From: Verpa conica
Lineage: Eukaryota; Ascomycota; Pezizomycetes; Pezizales; Morchellaceae
Length of the DNA: 64,000 bases
Assembly: GCA_033030425.1 (NCBI GenBank)
Contig: JAUFSD010000001.1
Span: forward strand, 620,001 to 684,000
Direction: 5' to 3'
A program made the position numbers and the translations under genes. A model generated the notes under the pieces. That model had not been told where the DNA came from, did not search any database, and saw only the letters and a program-made list of their open reading frames with translations. Position 1 is the first letter of the stretch. Every line of letters starts with the position of its first letter. Of the stretch, positions 1 through 10,569 are shown piece after piece.

Positions 1-1138
1 GCCGAGACACAGACGTTCTATCTTGAAGCCGACAGCGGGCATATGGGGCTTATACAAATTGTCTATTCGAACGTTGTGTAAGTTGTGGGTACTACACCCC
101 GCTTTAGTAATGAGCTGACGAAGGAGATAGGAACATACACATAACTGCCCAGGTTTCCACAAAAATATTTCACCCCGACGGCCGTATAACATGGTCTAGC
201 AAACCACTCACAAACCCAGGTTTTGATGACACTAAACACTCTTTCTACGCTGACGATATAGCTATCATACTGAGTGAAGACGGAAAATCTTACAACATCA
301 AAAGTGCTGTGGATCCAAGCATTTTTATTGATATGATCGTAACTCAGATCACCCCAGGTTTCATGATCGGGAAGGATGGACGTTCAAATTTTGGGACTGA
401 CCCCGAACATCCATGGGGTGCGATTAGACATGTATTTTGGCCTAGAAATAGGCTGGGGGGTTTTATAAAGGTTGGAAATGAGAAGGTAGATTTTAAGGGC
501 GTAGGAATGCACGTTATGGCATTGCAAGGGATGAAGCCGCATCATGCTGGTACGTTCTCCCCTGTCCAAACATAAAATCTCCCCCAAAAAGTGCTAAAAG
601 AGGTGATGTAGCTGCCAAGTGGAATTTTGTCAACTTCCAGGGCCCTACTTTCTCCGCCGTGATGATGGAATTCACTACTCCTCCTTCCTATGGTACAACT
701 ACTGTCAACATCACAGGTATCTCCAAAGATGGCGATCTCGTCGCTGCTGGGACAAAGGGATCATGTGAACACCTAGCGTCGAAGCAAGACGATATAGAAC
801 TGCCTGAACCCACAGCTGCGAAGTTTGTATGGCGCGCTACGACAAAGGATGGCAAGGCTGTCGAGGCTGTCCTTGAGGGAGACCTAGGGAAGAGGATTGA
901 TCGTGTGGATATTATGGCAGAGGTACCTGCTATAATAAAGAAGATTGCTGGAAATGTGGCAGGAACGAAGCCATATATCTATCAGGTATGTTTGACCTAA
1001 GCGAATGTGTTAAAATGGACGCTAATTATTACCCGGCTACAGTTCCATCAGAAGATGACCATGAAGCTGAAAATCGGTGATGAGGTCATCGAGGAAGAAG
1101 GAAAGTTCTTTTACGAGGCCACCTTTATCTCTGAATAG
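1..1138 (+). CDS. SVF1: Survival factor 1 (lipocalin-like Svf1), 5' end cut by window
   Basis: C-terminal part of the fungal Svf1 family. Exons 1-77, 131-549, 603-985 and 1043-1138 join in one frame and end at TAG 1136-1138. Visible family features are the repeated beta-rich segments [63 protein letters not shown] and the C-terminal [20 protein letters not shown]. Svf1 proteins are two-lobed lipocalin-like lipid carriers, needed for survival under oxidative stress in yeast and reported to move ceramide from ER to Golgi; that role is family knowledge, not visible here. Introns are 53, 53 and 57 nt with GTAAGT, GTACGT and GTATGT donors. The missing N-terminal part, with any amphipathic membrane-binding helix, lies outside the window. 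No frame break is seen in the retained part. Confidence 0.9.
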
Positions 1139-1699
1139 TTTAGATTATCATTATCATTATTATTATTATTATGGGGAGGATTCTGGCGCGGCTACATTTG
1201 GAAATTGTTCCGATATAATGACTATGCCCTAACGTTTTAACTATTTCTTGTTTTTTTTGTATCTGTTTTGTCTTTTGGCTGCTATCTGTTTTACAAGTGC
1301 CAAGGGAAAGATAATAACAGCTTAGAGAGAGTTTTAAGAAATAGGCTTCTTACCGTACTTTACTCAAGTTATTTTGGCACTCCTAATACACCACTGTTAA
1401 GAGAGTTACAAGGTAAAATAGATCCTCTAGTATTCATAGGTAAACCGCGAAGACTTTAAGTGCATCCTGTAGTAATATCTCGGACGTAGTACAAACTTGT
1501 GGTTAATACCTGTACCGTTCGCTTATTGTGAGGCTTATCATCCGGGATCCTCAGAGGCGCGTCCGTAGCACGCCGCTCTGCTCTTCTAACGCGTTTCTTC
1601 AGGCCACAAATCAACCCCCAACCCACCACTTCACTTAACAACCGATCAACACTAACAAGCACTACAGACACCACTGCATCATAGCCTCAATCTACAGCA
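1139..1699. other. Intergenic: SVF1 3' flank and H4-variant promoter
   Basis: No coding frame worth calling. A TTATCATTATTATT-type microsatellite at about 1147-1171 lies just after the SVF1 stop. The last 150 bases before the H4-variant start are pyrimidine-rich and contain an ACGCGT hexamer. Confidence 0.6.
1589..1594 (+). promoter_or_regulatory. MluI cell-cycle box (ACGCGT) upstream of the H4 variant
   Basis: ACGCGT, the core bound by fungal MBF-type (Mbp1/Swi6) S-phase regulators, lies 106 bp before the H4-variant ATG; a related GGCGCGTC occurs at about 1556-1563. One hexamer can arise by chance, so S-phase control is only inferred. Confidence 0.35.
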
Positions 1700-2585
1700 A
1701 TGCCACCCGCACCCCGCCGGTTAAACGCAGCTATAGTCTCTAGTAGCACAGCTACAAATAGGAGCGACGGACTCGGTAAAGGACTTGGGAAAAGTAGACC
1801 GAGGATAGGAGGGAAAGGACTCGCAAGGCAGCAGTCGAAGAGACATAGAAAGGTGATGAAGGATACTGTGAGGGGGATCAGTACGTTTCCCCCCCTCTGT
1901 TTTCTAAAGTGGAAGAGTAAAAGAAGACCGAGAAAGTAGTAGAAGGTGATTATCGATTACACAAGGCGTAGAGCTAATACCCTAAATAGCTAAGCCAGAT
2001 ATCCGGTATGTTTTGGTACTGCCAAATAAATAGTTAGGGGGAAGCTAAGTAAATATACTTACTGACAGCTTTGGGGTAAAATAGTCGTTTGGCAAGACGT
2101 GGTGGGGTCAAGCGTATCTCTGCTCAAATCTATGAAGAAGCAAGGCATGCTCTTGTGACCCATTTGAAGGCCGTATGTACTTCTCTTATTCAATGCAACT
2201 ATTTTGTGCTTTCTTTGGTTTGATGGCGTGTATGCGCTCAGAGAACTGATGAGTGGGTGTCTAGATCCTCAGTGATTGTGTAATTTATCTTGAGCATTCC
2301 GGTCGCAAGACAGTTACTGTTACGGATGTACGTATTCTTGCCCCCTTACTCCTCAACCTCCCCTCCCCCCCTTGGTATTCTGACTCAAGTCTAGGGTTTT
2401 ATAGCTAATGTTTTTCTGATTTCTAGGTCATTTTCGCTCTCAAGAGGGTAAGCTTACTCGCTGCCCATCTAATTCCTAAATCTTTCTATGTCATCATTCT
2501 TTACGCTTTCTAACTTTATTTCACTTCCTACGTGTAGATTGGAAGGCCCATCTATGGTTTGATACCATTACCTTCTTTCCCATAG
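1700..2585 (+). CDS. Divergent histone H4 variant
   Basis: Six exons: 1700-1880, 1990-2005 (16 nt), 2085-2172, 2265-2327, 2427-2447 and 2538-2585, giving about 138 residues. The histone fold aligns with H4 throughout: KRHRKVMKDTVRGITKPDIR, RLARRGGVKRIS, IYEEARHALVTHLKA, YLEHSGRKTVTVTDVIFALK, then GRPIYG. Only the 16-nt exon restores TKPDIR and keeps the frame open. The N-terminal tail is longer than in H4 (about 26 extra residues before GLGKGLGK) and carries substitutions; the usual C-terminal YGFGG is replaced by YGLIPLPSFP. Canonical H4 is nearly invariant, so this is a paralogue, probably related to the H4 variant (hH4v) described in Neurospora. It could alternatively be a decaying copy, but six exons with intact splice sites and conserved fold residues argue for a functional gene. 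Confidence 0.85.
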
Positions 2586-3332
2586 AGGGCCCCAGCTAAT
2601 TAGTCCCCTTGCAGGGTTCGATCCGGATACATATAGACCAAAGGCCAAGTAGTTCCGCCAATACCACAATACCACAATATTCGATATCCTGCTTCTGGTA
2701 TTATAAAATCAAAACGAAAAGGCTCACCAGCTAGAAAAATCTTACGGCGCCCTGCCATTTTTCTCTTTCTATCTCCTACTCCTGCTCCCTTGTGCATATC
2801 ATATACCTTTGGAGTATTGTTTATCATTACTTTATTCCCCTTACATCGGTATTTATACTTAACATTCTCCCTCATATCTAGGCTTTTCCTTTTATTATCA
2901 CTATAGTATCATTTGTATTTTATTATCGTGGGGTTCGTGAGATCAGTGAAAAAGCACATGTGCGGCTAGTGTTCACCAGCTGTCGATTCTTTCTATCAAT
3001 TTGTATAAAGCACTAAATATGTACCATAACCTAAGGGTTGCATGTACTTATGATAAATTCATTCATTCATTCATTCAAGCACTAAATATTCGAGGCTTAA
3101 AAAAACAAAAGAAAACAAGGGCGCTACATCTGGCATGCGACACGGTTAGCTCCGCATATCTCACGTGTCTCGCTTATCGATACATAGCGGGAACTTCCCC
3201 ACAAATGATACTTTTTTCTCATGGGCCTGATGACATAACGCATGCGGGTCAAACTTTGAACCCCCTACCATAGCCCATACCAAACTCTTGCCAATAAACT
3301 CCCTCCTAATGTAGTCCTGTTGAGCAAATAAA
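2586..3332. other. Intergenic with short retroelement remnant
   Basis: No convincing gene. Holds the ATTC-tailed insertion at 3021-3076. A GGTTCGATCC at about 2614-2623 looks like a Pol III B box, but the flanks do not fold as a tRNA. Confidence 0.6.
3021..3076 (+). mobile_element. 5'-truncated LINE or SINE copy with (ATTC)n tail and 13-bp target duplication
   Basis: A 56-nt insert ending in four ATTC units is flanked by identical 13-mers AAGCACTAAATAT at 3008-3020 and 3077-3089, the mark of target-primed reverse transcription. Its last 40 nt resemble the sequence at 63951-64000, and its last 30 nt recur at 17903-17937. It codes for nothing; it is a 3'-end fragment of a larger element not present here. 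Confidence 0.75.
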
Positions 3333-5063
3333 ATGGGAGGACAGCCAGCACTCGCTATCCGCTGCAGGAATCCCGGTGAATTCATAACCTCCGTCATCGA
3401 GCACCACAGGGGTAACCGGTTACCACGGAACGATAGAGAGAAAACGTATTTGGTTTTTATCGGGGCTGGTAATGAGGATGGTGTTTTTGAGATGATTGAT
3501 AATAAAGAGTACCTTCTGGTACCGAAACCAAACGAGGACGAATTTACGGAAATTGTGCGGGGTGAGACAGACGAGGAAAATGGACACGAGGAAGGTGAAG
3601 AGGGGCAGGGAGCGGGGTACGGAGAGAGATCTAGTGAAGTGGGTGAGAGCAGGACACAAAAACCGATTGTAGAGATGGCTGGGAGATTTTCAAGACGACT
3701 ACACCCGGACAACTTTACCGATGATATATATAACATCAGCACAATGGGTCTAGAAGATGACGAGGGCGAATTTAATAGAGAAGAGGGAGGGGTCAAAGAA
3801 TACGAGGGTAAATACGGAGATCAAGGAGGAAGAGAAGTCAACGAACCTAGCAGATATAAAGCCACCGAGAAATACCTTATTCAACAGCTGGACCTTCTAC
3901 AGCCGCGAGATAGCAAAAGACAATACGAAGAGCCCAATGGCAGAATCAAGGGAAGTCTAGAGGAGGCCAACTACGTTGAAGAGGGGCTCGAAGAGGTCAA
4001 CGGAAGTGTTAAGCAAAGATACATTGTCTCCAACAAAGATAAAGAGTGGAGACCTGGTGAAGCCGATAGTGAGGAAGAAGAAAGAGGGTCTAAGGATTCA
4101 GAAATAAATATAAAAAAAACTAAATATTCTCATCAATACACTTTGATAAAAGGGAAGGAAGCTAGATTACCGGTAATTCCGATCCCTGATATTTCGCCTA
4201 TCAGCTCGCTTTTAAGTTCACCACCCGAAGAGGAGGAGAAGGGACTTGATGCAGAAAAGAAAAATAATAAGGGGCAAGGGGGACGCGAAAAAATAGCAAA
4301 CGATGTAGAGGAGGAAAGGGAGGAGTGGGAAGGTGGGAGAAATAGGAACGCTAAAGATTACTATGCGGCCAGTAAAAAAATTCCCCAAACACCTACCCGC
4401 CGCCGACTTTTATTGCCAATACGAGAGCCTGAGTCACCAGTACCTCTACACCCAGATGGTATTCCACCCCTCATCACACCTCAAAATCCTTACATGTCCT
4501 CACGATCAGATGGGGGGAGGCCCCAAGAAGTATTCTGGAGGTGGTTGAATAATCCAGGAGATGAGCTGTATAGAGTAGAGGAAGGGTTCCAAGAGGAAGC
4601 AGGAATTGAGGAAGAATATCCGTTATACCCCGAACCAGTCCTCGAGATTCTTGTCGCAGCTGAAAGTGTCGAAATTCTTTATATATCTGACCTCAAAGGT
4701 CTCCAAGCCTTCTTAACTGTTCTTCAGTACTCTCCAGCAACCACTGCTTCCGATACGCCACTGCTAGCCATCTGGGGTTTGATAGGTGCGCACCATTCGA
4801 CAGATGAATTTGGTGGTGAGGGAATCGGAAATACCCTTTCGTTGGCTATTGACGCTGCCACGAGGTCAGGAAGATTTCTAGTAGTCGGAGAGGGGTGTAT
4901 TCCTCTTAATGAAAGAAAGTGGGATGATTCAGGTGCTCAGGAAATGTCCTGGATGGATGCTGAAGTACCAATCTTGAACAAAGGATCAATGATTACAGGG
5001 AGAACTATAGTGGTTAAAGATGTTTTAGGAAGATGGTGTAGATTTGGGGAGGATTTAGAATAG
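3333..5063 (+). CDS. Acidic low-complexity protein of unknown function (576 aa)
   Basis: Single uninterrupted frame of 576 codons, rare in a window where most genes are split. Residues 1-75 form an ordered block (ALAIRCRNPGEFITSVIEHH, TYLVFIGAG). Residues about 75-420 are highly acidic and disordered, rich in EE, GEEGQG and KDKEW runs. Residues about 430-576 are ordered again: EILVAAESVEILYISDLKGL, PLLAIWGLIGAHHSTDEF, NTLSLAIDAATRSGRFLVVG, ITGRTIVVKDVLGRWCRF. Alternating strands and helices separated by a long acidic insert resemble the remains of a RecA-like fold, as in small Rad51-paralogue or Shu-type partners, but no Walker A motif is present and I do not recognise the family. The start at 3333 is the first ATG of the frame. 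Function unknown. Confidence 0.6.
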   Translation: MGGQPALAIRCRNPGEFITSVIEHHRGNRLPRNDREKTYLVFIGAGNEDGVFEMIDNKEYLLVPKPNEDEFTEIVRGETDEENGHEEGEEGQGAGYGERSSEVGESRTQKPIVEMAGRFSRRLHPDNFTDDIYNISTMGLEDDEGEFNREEGGVKEYEGKYGDQGGREVNEPSRYKATEKYLIQQLDLLQPRDSKRQYEEPNGRIKGSLEEANYVEEGLEEVNGSVKQRYIVSNKDKEWRPGEADSEEEERGSKDSEINIKKTKYSHQYTLIKGKEARLPVIPIPDISPISSLLSSPPEEEEKGLDAEKKNNKGQGGREKIANDVEEEREEWEGGRNRNAKDYYAASKKIPQTPTRRRLLLPIREPESPVPLHPDGIPPLITPQNPYMSSRSDGGRPQEVFWRWLNNPGDELYRVEEGFQEEAGIEEEYPLYPEPVLEILVAAESVEILYISDLKGLQAFLTVLQYSPATTASDTPLLAIWGLIGAHHSTDEFGGEGIGNTLSLAIDAATRSGRFLVVGEGCIPLNERKWDDSGAQEMSWMDAEVPILNKGSMITGRTIVVKDVLGRWCRFGEDLE

Positions 5064-7101
5064 TAACAAGACATGGGCTGCCTTAGAGAATATTTAGCGT
5101 GGTAGGTACGACGATTCCATAGGACTTTTTTGTATGAGAGTCATCTTTGGAACTTATCATGTAGATCAGAAAATTTTAGAGACATTTATAGTCAATTAAA
5201 GTGTTATACAAACTATTTAGTTATTTTTATTTTTATTGGGTTATTTGACGGACTATTGGATTTGCTTCTGGAATACATGTACCTTCATACACCATCACTA
5301 GATTGGTGCTCAGAAATATATTCTATAACTTCCCTTAAACAGTTGGGAGTGGTTGGAGTATTCTCCAGAGGGACTCCGAGCTGAAATTAAATGAATTCGA
5401 ATCATGATTGATATACTTAATGATATCTAGATACACACAAATTCCAGGATTTAAAGATACTTGACAGGCTATAAAGCCCTGCTGACCTAGATGTAGTTAC
5501 ACAGCACCAGTGATCACTATCAAACAAGCGCAGCATATGCTATAGAGCCATGACTTATGTCTTCGGTCAAACACCTAAATACACTAAAATCGAGGTTTTT
5601 CACAATGTTACAAAGGATGCATTTATGCTTCAAATTTTTTAATTTTAGTATGATTGAAGGATATACTGGTGAAGATTCCATACCCAAGGCAATAACCATA
5701 TACATAATACATGAGAGTAGTAGTGTAGACAAGAAATAAGATAGATCATGGATTTGACCGAAAAATGCCAAGACCCCATACAAATCTTAGGTCTTGGCGC
5801 TTTTTTTGAGATTTACTTTATAAGAACCCCTAGAAACTAGATTATAATAGGTAGGCTTTTTATATAACTCTATAAAGTGATTTTAAATATGATTAGGTTT
5901 TATAATACAGAATTATATGGGAATCCCTCAAGTGGTGTACTTGAAAAAGCAGTTACAATATGGCTGTTTTTGAGCATTTCTGGTGTTGTTTTTGGGTTTG
6001 ACTGAAGACATAAGTCGCGGCTCTGTAGCTATCAGTACACTAATCACAGACATAAACCTAGGGTATTACACCCAGCCCCCAGTCCCCAGTCCCCAGTCTC
6101 AGCCAGCCCTCAGCCCTCAGCCCTCAGCTGCCAAGGCTGTCGGCCAATCTTTTCTCCCTATATAAACCCCTTCTCCTCCCCATCTCGTTTTTTCCTACAT
6201 GGGGCTAACATCCCCTGGGCTTGGATCCGGATGAGGGAACTGCCGGTGCTAAGACTTGATCCCTCTATAAGTGCTGGTCCTCTTATCCTACCTGCAAAGA
6301 CCCACCCATTGATGTGTCAAAGAAGGTCGCACGCTTGCTACGCACTGTGGATCCTCGATACATCAATAATCCTCCACATGGGCGGAGAGAGAGGCCTATC
6401 TACTGTTCCTAATTGCCCCAGTGGTTTTTTGTCCTTGAGGGGGGAGGGAGTATGCCTTTTCGAGGGTATATCCCTTCTCCTTTGGGAGTGTTTTTTCCAC
6501 TAAAGGTGGATTTCGCACACCCACCTTTTCGTTGTCTACTTGGCTGCCCTTTGGGAGCGAGGTGATGAAGAAAGTTTATAGGGTTTTTTTGTGTCTGAGG
6601 GTTTCAGGGGTTCTTAGAGTGGAATACTGAGACTCCTAAGTAATAGCCAGACAGCAAGTATCTTGTGGTGGACGATTGCAAGTGCGCGAAGAGAATTTGG
6701 CTTGGTCTTGTGACTGCGAGATACCGGAGTTTATTAGAGCTCCTAGTCTTCTAGGACTGCTAGCGTCATGTTAAAAGAGTCGAGTGATACACTATGTCCT
6801 CCATACCACCCTATAGATTTTATTTCACGCTCAACCAACATTACAGTGGGCGACCCCTAATAAATAAGATATATAAAATAAAAAATAAAAACGCCAACGG
6901 AAAAGATACATACAGCTACCTGTGTTGAAATTTTCTATCTTTTCCCCCTCCTTTTACCAGATACGCCTGGAGGGGAGGTAGAAAAGAATTAGAACATCCG
7001 TATCCAAACAATACATCTGCCCAAAACAAGAGAAACAAAAAACCACCACAAATCCATAAAAGAGAGGAAAGACGAAAGTCATATTGATGCCACCAGTGCT
7101 T
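5064..7101. other. Non-coding stretch with inverted-repeat element and short tandem repeats
   Basis: About 2 kb without a recognisable gene. It holds an inverted-repeat element (5541-6031), short tandem units of CCCAGTC and AGCCCTC at about 6074-6127, a TATATAAA at about 6159, and T-rich runs near 6426 and 6584. The frame at 6231-6503 has no family resemblance. The last 150 bases are the 3' flank of TRS85. Confidence 0.55.
5541..6031. mobile_element. MITE-like element bounded by about 33-bp inverted repeats
   Basis: The left arm 5541-5573 (core GACTTATGTCTTC, then GGTCAAAC) is matched in reverse complement at 5996-6031 (GACTGAAGACATAAGTC, then GGCTCTGTAGC) with few mismatches. The AT-rich interior carries no transposase frame. 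No clear target duplication was identified, so the outer boundaries are uncertain. Confidence 0.5.
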
Positions 7102-9329
7102 CTAATTCTCCGTAACAAAATCATCATTTCCCATACTCTTATCTCCCATTCCATCAACCTCCATCAGTAGCGCCATATTACCCTGCGATACAACCACACT
7201 CTTCCTCTTCCCCCCGACATCTAATACTTCTTCCTCAACTGTCCCACCATCATCATCCTCGCCCACTTTAACATCTATAAGTGGGGTATACCCTGAGTGT
7301 CTCTTCACCCCATCAATAAATTCCCTCATTCCGGCAAAATCAGTCCCCTCATACACCCCCAACGCTTCATCTAAACACCCTTTACTCACAGCTAGTTTTC
7401 CCGCATCCAGCCATTCCCCGGCAGCAAGCATTTTCCACATCGCTGCCTTGCGTTTGCGTGCGCCCCAGGCACCAGTACCGACACCTTCACGGACGGAGTA
7501 GCAAGCCCCAACACGCTCGGTGACGAGGGCGTGGCCGATGGAATGATTTGTATGCATATCTCGTGCACGGATAGCCCATATTGCGGCTTCGTCTGCAGCA
7601 CCACCGCCCCGGAGGCGGAGTAGTTCTACGGAAACGAGGAGGGCACGGAGGGCGCAGTAAGTAGAGCTACATCGAGCGAGGTAGGAGTAGACAGCGAGGT
7701 CGAGCATGGGGGAGATTTGATCAGCACGGACTTTAGAGGTTAGGCCAGTGCCAGTTAGGATTAGTGATATAGCGGTCATTTCCTGTAGTTGAAGTTAGTA
7801 ACCTAGTAATATAGATTAATTTTTTTAGTATTCCTAGAGTTTTGAACGAACCTGTGCGCCAGCATGATACTTCCATGCTTTATCATTCCCGAAATCAGTC
7901 CTCAAAAGTTCATAAACCCCATTCGCCAGTCTCCAATCCCTCAACAAAAACGCATAATCCGCTAACTTCCTCATTTGTGCTTCAGGCGTAGATGGATGAT
8001 AACTCGCACTCAATGGATCATAATTACTCGCACTAGTACTACTCCTACTGCCACTGGACCCAAAATATCTTTTACTCATGCTCAAAAATCTTCCTGATAG
8101 CCCTCGTCTCCTAGATGCAACTTGGTCATTCCAAGTGGCTACACATCTCTCCATAAATGGGATTATAGAAACTTGTGCCATTTCCCGAACCATTGTTGCA
8201 AGGGAGGTAGCATCACTATCGGGGAGGCACAGAGCAGGCTGATCTTCAGAATAGTCGGCGTCTTTAGAGGTAATTGTAGAGAGCTCTTCGGCAGCAGAGA
8301 TCCACGCAGGTTTGGGTACAATCACAGCATCGTCATCGGATATTACGGCGTGGCCGCCGGAGCGGAGACGGAGGAGATGGCAGTGGAGACCAAAATGTTT
8401 TTTCATTTGGTCAAAGAGGTTATTAGATCTAAGTGTTGTGTCAATAGATTGATCTCTAAAAAAAATTGTACAAGGGAAACTGACTTCTTGATGTCGTCTC
8501 GGTCTTCGTCGTGAACCAGCACATAATAGCGTAGATAATCAGCATTAACATACGCCGGTAATGAAACTCTACTCCCAGATGTGTAGAGATTTCTCAGCGT
8601 TTCAATTGGTGTGGTATTCCGTGATGATATCGCAATAACACAAGCCACCGGATGCGAGAAAGTCTCATGCGGTGATAGAGGAAGCGCAGAGAGCAGTCGC
8701 CTTAGATAAAGCATATAAAATGAGCGTCCAGCCGAGCTATCACCAGAGGAGAGACCAGCACTGATGAGCTCCTCTGCCCGGTTCATATGCATATTAACCA
8801 GCTCCTCCACCTCTTCTATACTCCCACCCTGGAATACACCCTGTTTCTCTGACTTTTCCGCAGAGGTAGACGAATTCCCGTTCGTTACCCTCGACGCAAC
8901 AGTCTCCCATTTTTCACCGCTCGCAGCAACATCCGTAAGCGATACAAACCGAATCCCAAAGTCATCATAGCTTGAGCTAATTCCCTGGCTATCACGAATT
9001 GTTATCCGCCCTTGGATACCCTCACCATAGGGCCTCAACATCTCTTTGAAATCTACAAAGCCCTTCTCCCGCGCAAGGTCGTTAGTGTCATCGCTTACAT
9101 GGACCGCAACATGCGGAACAAACGCACGGAGCACCAGCGACTTGCAATCCTCATCCGCGGGAGCTCCGGGGGAGTTGAGAGATGTGGTTGCGAATAGGCT
9201 ATTTAGTGACGATACTGAGCTATGGACAGGTGCGGTTGACGAAGAGCGGAGGTAGACGGATGTTGACTTTGAAATACCAACGGAAGGGAGGGTTGGACGT
9301 CGGGGGAGGGATGGGAATGCGGACGTCAT
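7102..9329 (-). CDS. TRS85: TRAPPIII complex subunit Trs85
   Basis: Exons (minus strand) 9329-8485, 8428-7852 and 7782-7102; 700 residues in one frame. Family landmarks: LRAFVPHVAVHVSDDTNDLA, KEMLRPYGEGIQGRITIRDS, YLRYYVLVHDEDRDDIKK then LFDQMKKHFGLHCHLLRLRS, CLPDSD, IIPFMERCVATWND, LADYAFLLRDWRLANGVYEL and AGAQEM. The first intron uses GTCAGT at 8484 and its acceptor gives KKSNNLFDQM; reading through it would instead hit a stop. Trs85 (TRAPPC8) is the subunit specific to TRAPPIII, the Ypt1/Rab1 exchange factor of the early secretory pathway and autophagy. The gene is shorter than animal TRAPPC8 but near the usual fungal size. The stop TAG is at 7104-7102. Confidence 0.9.
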
Positions 9330-10140
9330 ACCCGTGTCCAGCCCCTTGTTTGGGGGAGAGGCTTTGCGGGGAGGGGGTGTGAGCGCTGATCTAGAAGATG
9401 TAGAGCTATGTGGCCTATCCTAGAGGGGTATTTATGTCTTAGAAGAGCACTGATGGATAAGTGAGCGGTATTATATGTCAGTAGTATAGGAGGGGGTAAG
9501 CCAGAGTGACCTTGAGGGAGTTTGACGCTTGAGCTGTGGGCGTTAGGAGATTATCACATATGCAGGTTAAGTGCATTGGAGCCTCAAGTTGACGTTACTG
9601 ATCACAGAAACCAGGAAAGGTCCTGAGCCCCGAGTGGCTGTGTACACTAGCCACAGAGACGGGAAGTTATTCCCTGAAACTTCCCCTTCCTTCCTTCTCT
9701 TAGGGGATTAAGTATCCTTGGAGTTGTCTCTTTTGTTGAGCGGCGATGGTGTTGGGCCGCCCACTGGTGTCAAGAACCCTAGATCATACGGAATCACTCG
9801 GTTGTGCAAGTGGGATCACTACGGTTGGATGAATAAATATATAGAGCCCTAGGGCCAAGGTATTCGATCAAGGATCACTACGGTACTGGAATCATGCTAC
9901 TTGGAGAACTCTTATAATTCGGAATTCCCAAAGATCAACAAAAGCAGGTAATCAAAACCTAGTTCCATGTAGCCTCCATACACTTATAATTAATTCGCTC
10001 CACGTAGCCTCCCTAAGCAACCACAATAAACAATACCCAACTCGTCCTAATATTGCTCCACCCACCACTCCGATACTCGCCGAACTGACGATTTAAAAGC
10101 AAGTGTCAATCTTTATCAAGATAACTCTCTAGAGTGTTTC
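9330..10140. other. Intergenic: TRS85 upstream region
   Basis: No gene seen. Contains a duplicated GGATCACTACGG (about 9813 and 9872) and a short palindrome around GTGGCTGTGTACACTAGCCAC (about 9634-9654). It includes the 3' flank of the ubiquitin-like gene. Confidence 0.5.
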
Positions 10141-10569
10141 TCAAGCAACACTAGATACAGCACCGAGACCGCTCACCATACCTCTAGTGTCTCCAGTAAA
10201 AGGCCACACCATCCAAAGTATAGATTCCTTCTGGATGTTGTACCAAGATACGGCGTTTTCATCACTGAGATACTGGTGCCGGTGCTTTAGATGGAAATAT
10301 AGTTCTGGGCTAATTTCTTCCTTTTCTCTGATCTTGAGCTTAACCTCTTTAACGGTTCCAGAATCCTCTATATCAATAGTAATTGTTTTGCCGTTGGCTA
10401 AGAGGTATAGGGTAAGTTGTGAGGTTTTGTCTAGGATGTGATATATAGGTGACTTACCGGTCCTGACAAAAATTTGCATTATAGAGATATATTCACGATA
10501 AGCAAGTAGTAAGCCTTCTGAATCTAATTCAAGGTGGGGGCATTGCAGGTGAAGTGTGGGGAAGAGCAT
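10141..10569 (-). CDS. Degenerate ubiquitin-like protein without C-terminal GlyGly
   Basis: Two exons, 10569 (or 10479) to 10458 and 10397-10141, with a 60-nt intron (GTAAGT ... TTAG). Splicing restores MQIFVRTANGKTITIDIEDS, then VKEVKLKIREKEEISPE and YNIQKESILWMVW, clearly descended from ubiquitin. The early intron position also fits fungal ubiquitin genes. The centre of the fold (the region around Ile44 and Lys48) is replaced by unrelated residues, and the LRLRGG terminus is replaced by about 20 other residues, so it cannot be conjugated like ubiquitin. Equivalents of Lys11, 27, 29, 33 and 63 remain; Lys6 is Arg. The start at 10477-10479 gives 92 residues and matches ubiquitin exactly; an in-frame upstream ATG at 10569 would add 30. 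It is either a diverged ubiquitin-like gene or a pseudogene kept open by chance. Confidence 0.65.
   Translation of the reverse strand: MLFPTLHLQCPHLELDSEGLLLAYREYISIMQIFVRTGKSPIYHILDKTSQLTLYLLANGKTITIDIEDSGTVKEVKLKIREKEEISPELYFHLKHRHQYLSDENAVSWYNIQKESILWMVWPFTGDTRGMVSGLGAVSSVA

Noticed and set aside
2599..2660. Possible tRNA or tRNA-derived SINE (GGTTCGATCC B-box match)
   Set aside because: The T-stem does not pair and no A box or acceptor stem is found at the right distance.
6231..6503. 90-aa frame in the 5-7 kb gap
   Set aside because: No family resemblance and no splice or neighbour support.
8429..8484. Apparent frameshift in TRS85 near the A8 run
   Set aside because: A GTCAGT donor at 8484 and an acceptor at 8429-8430 restore the frame with the expected protein, so it is an intron.
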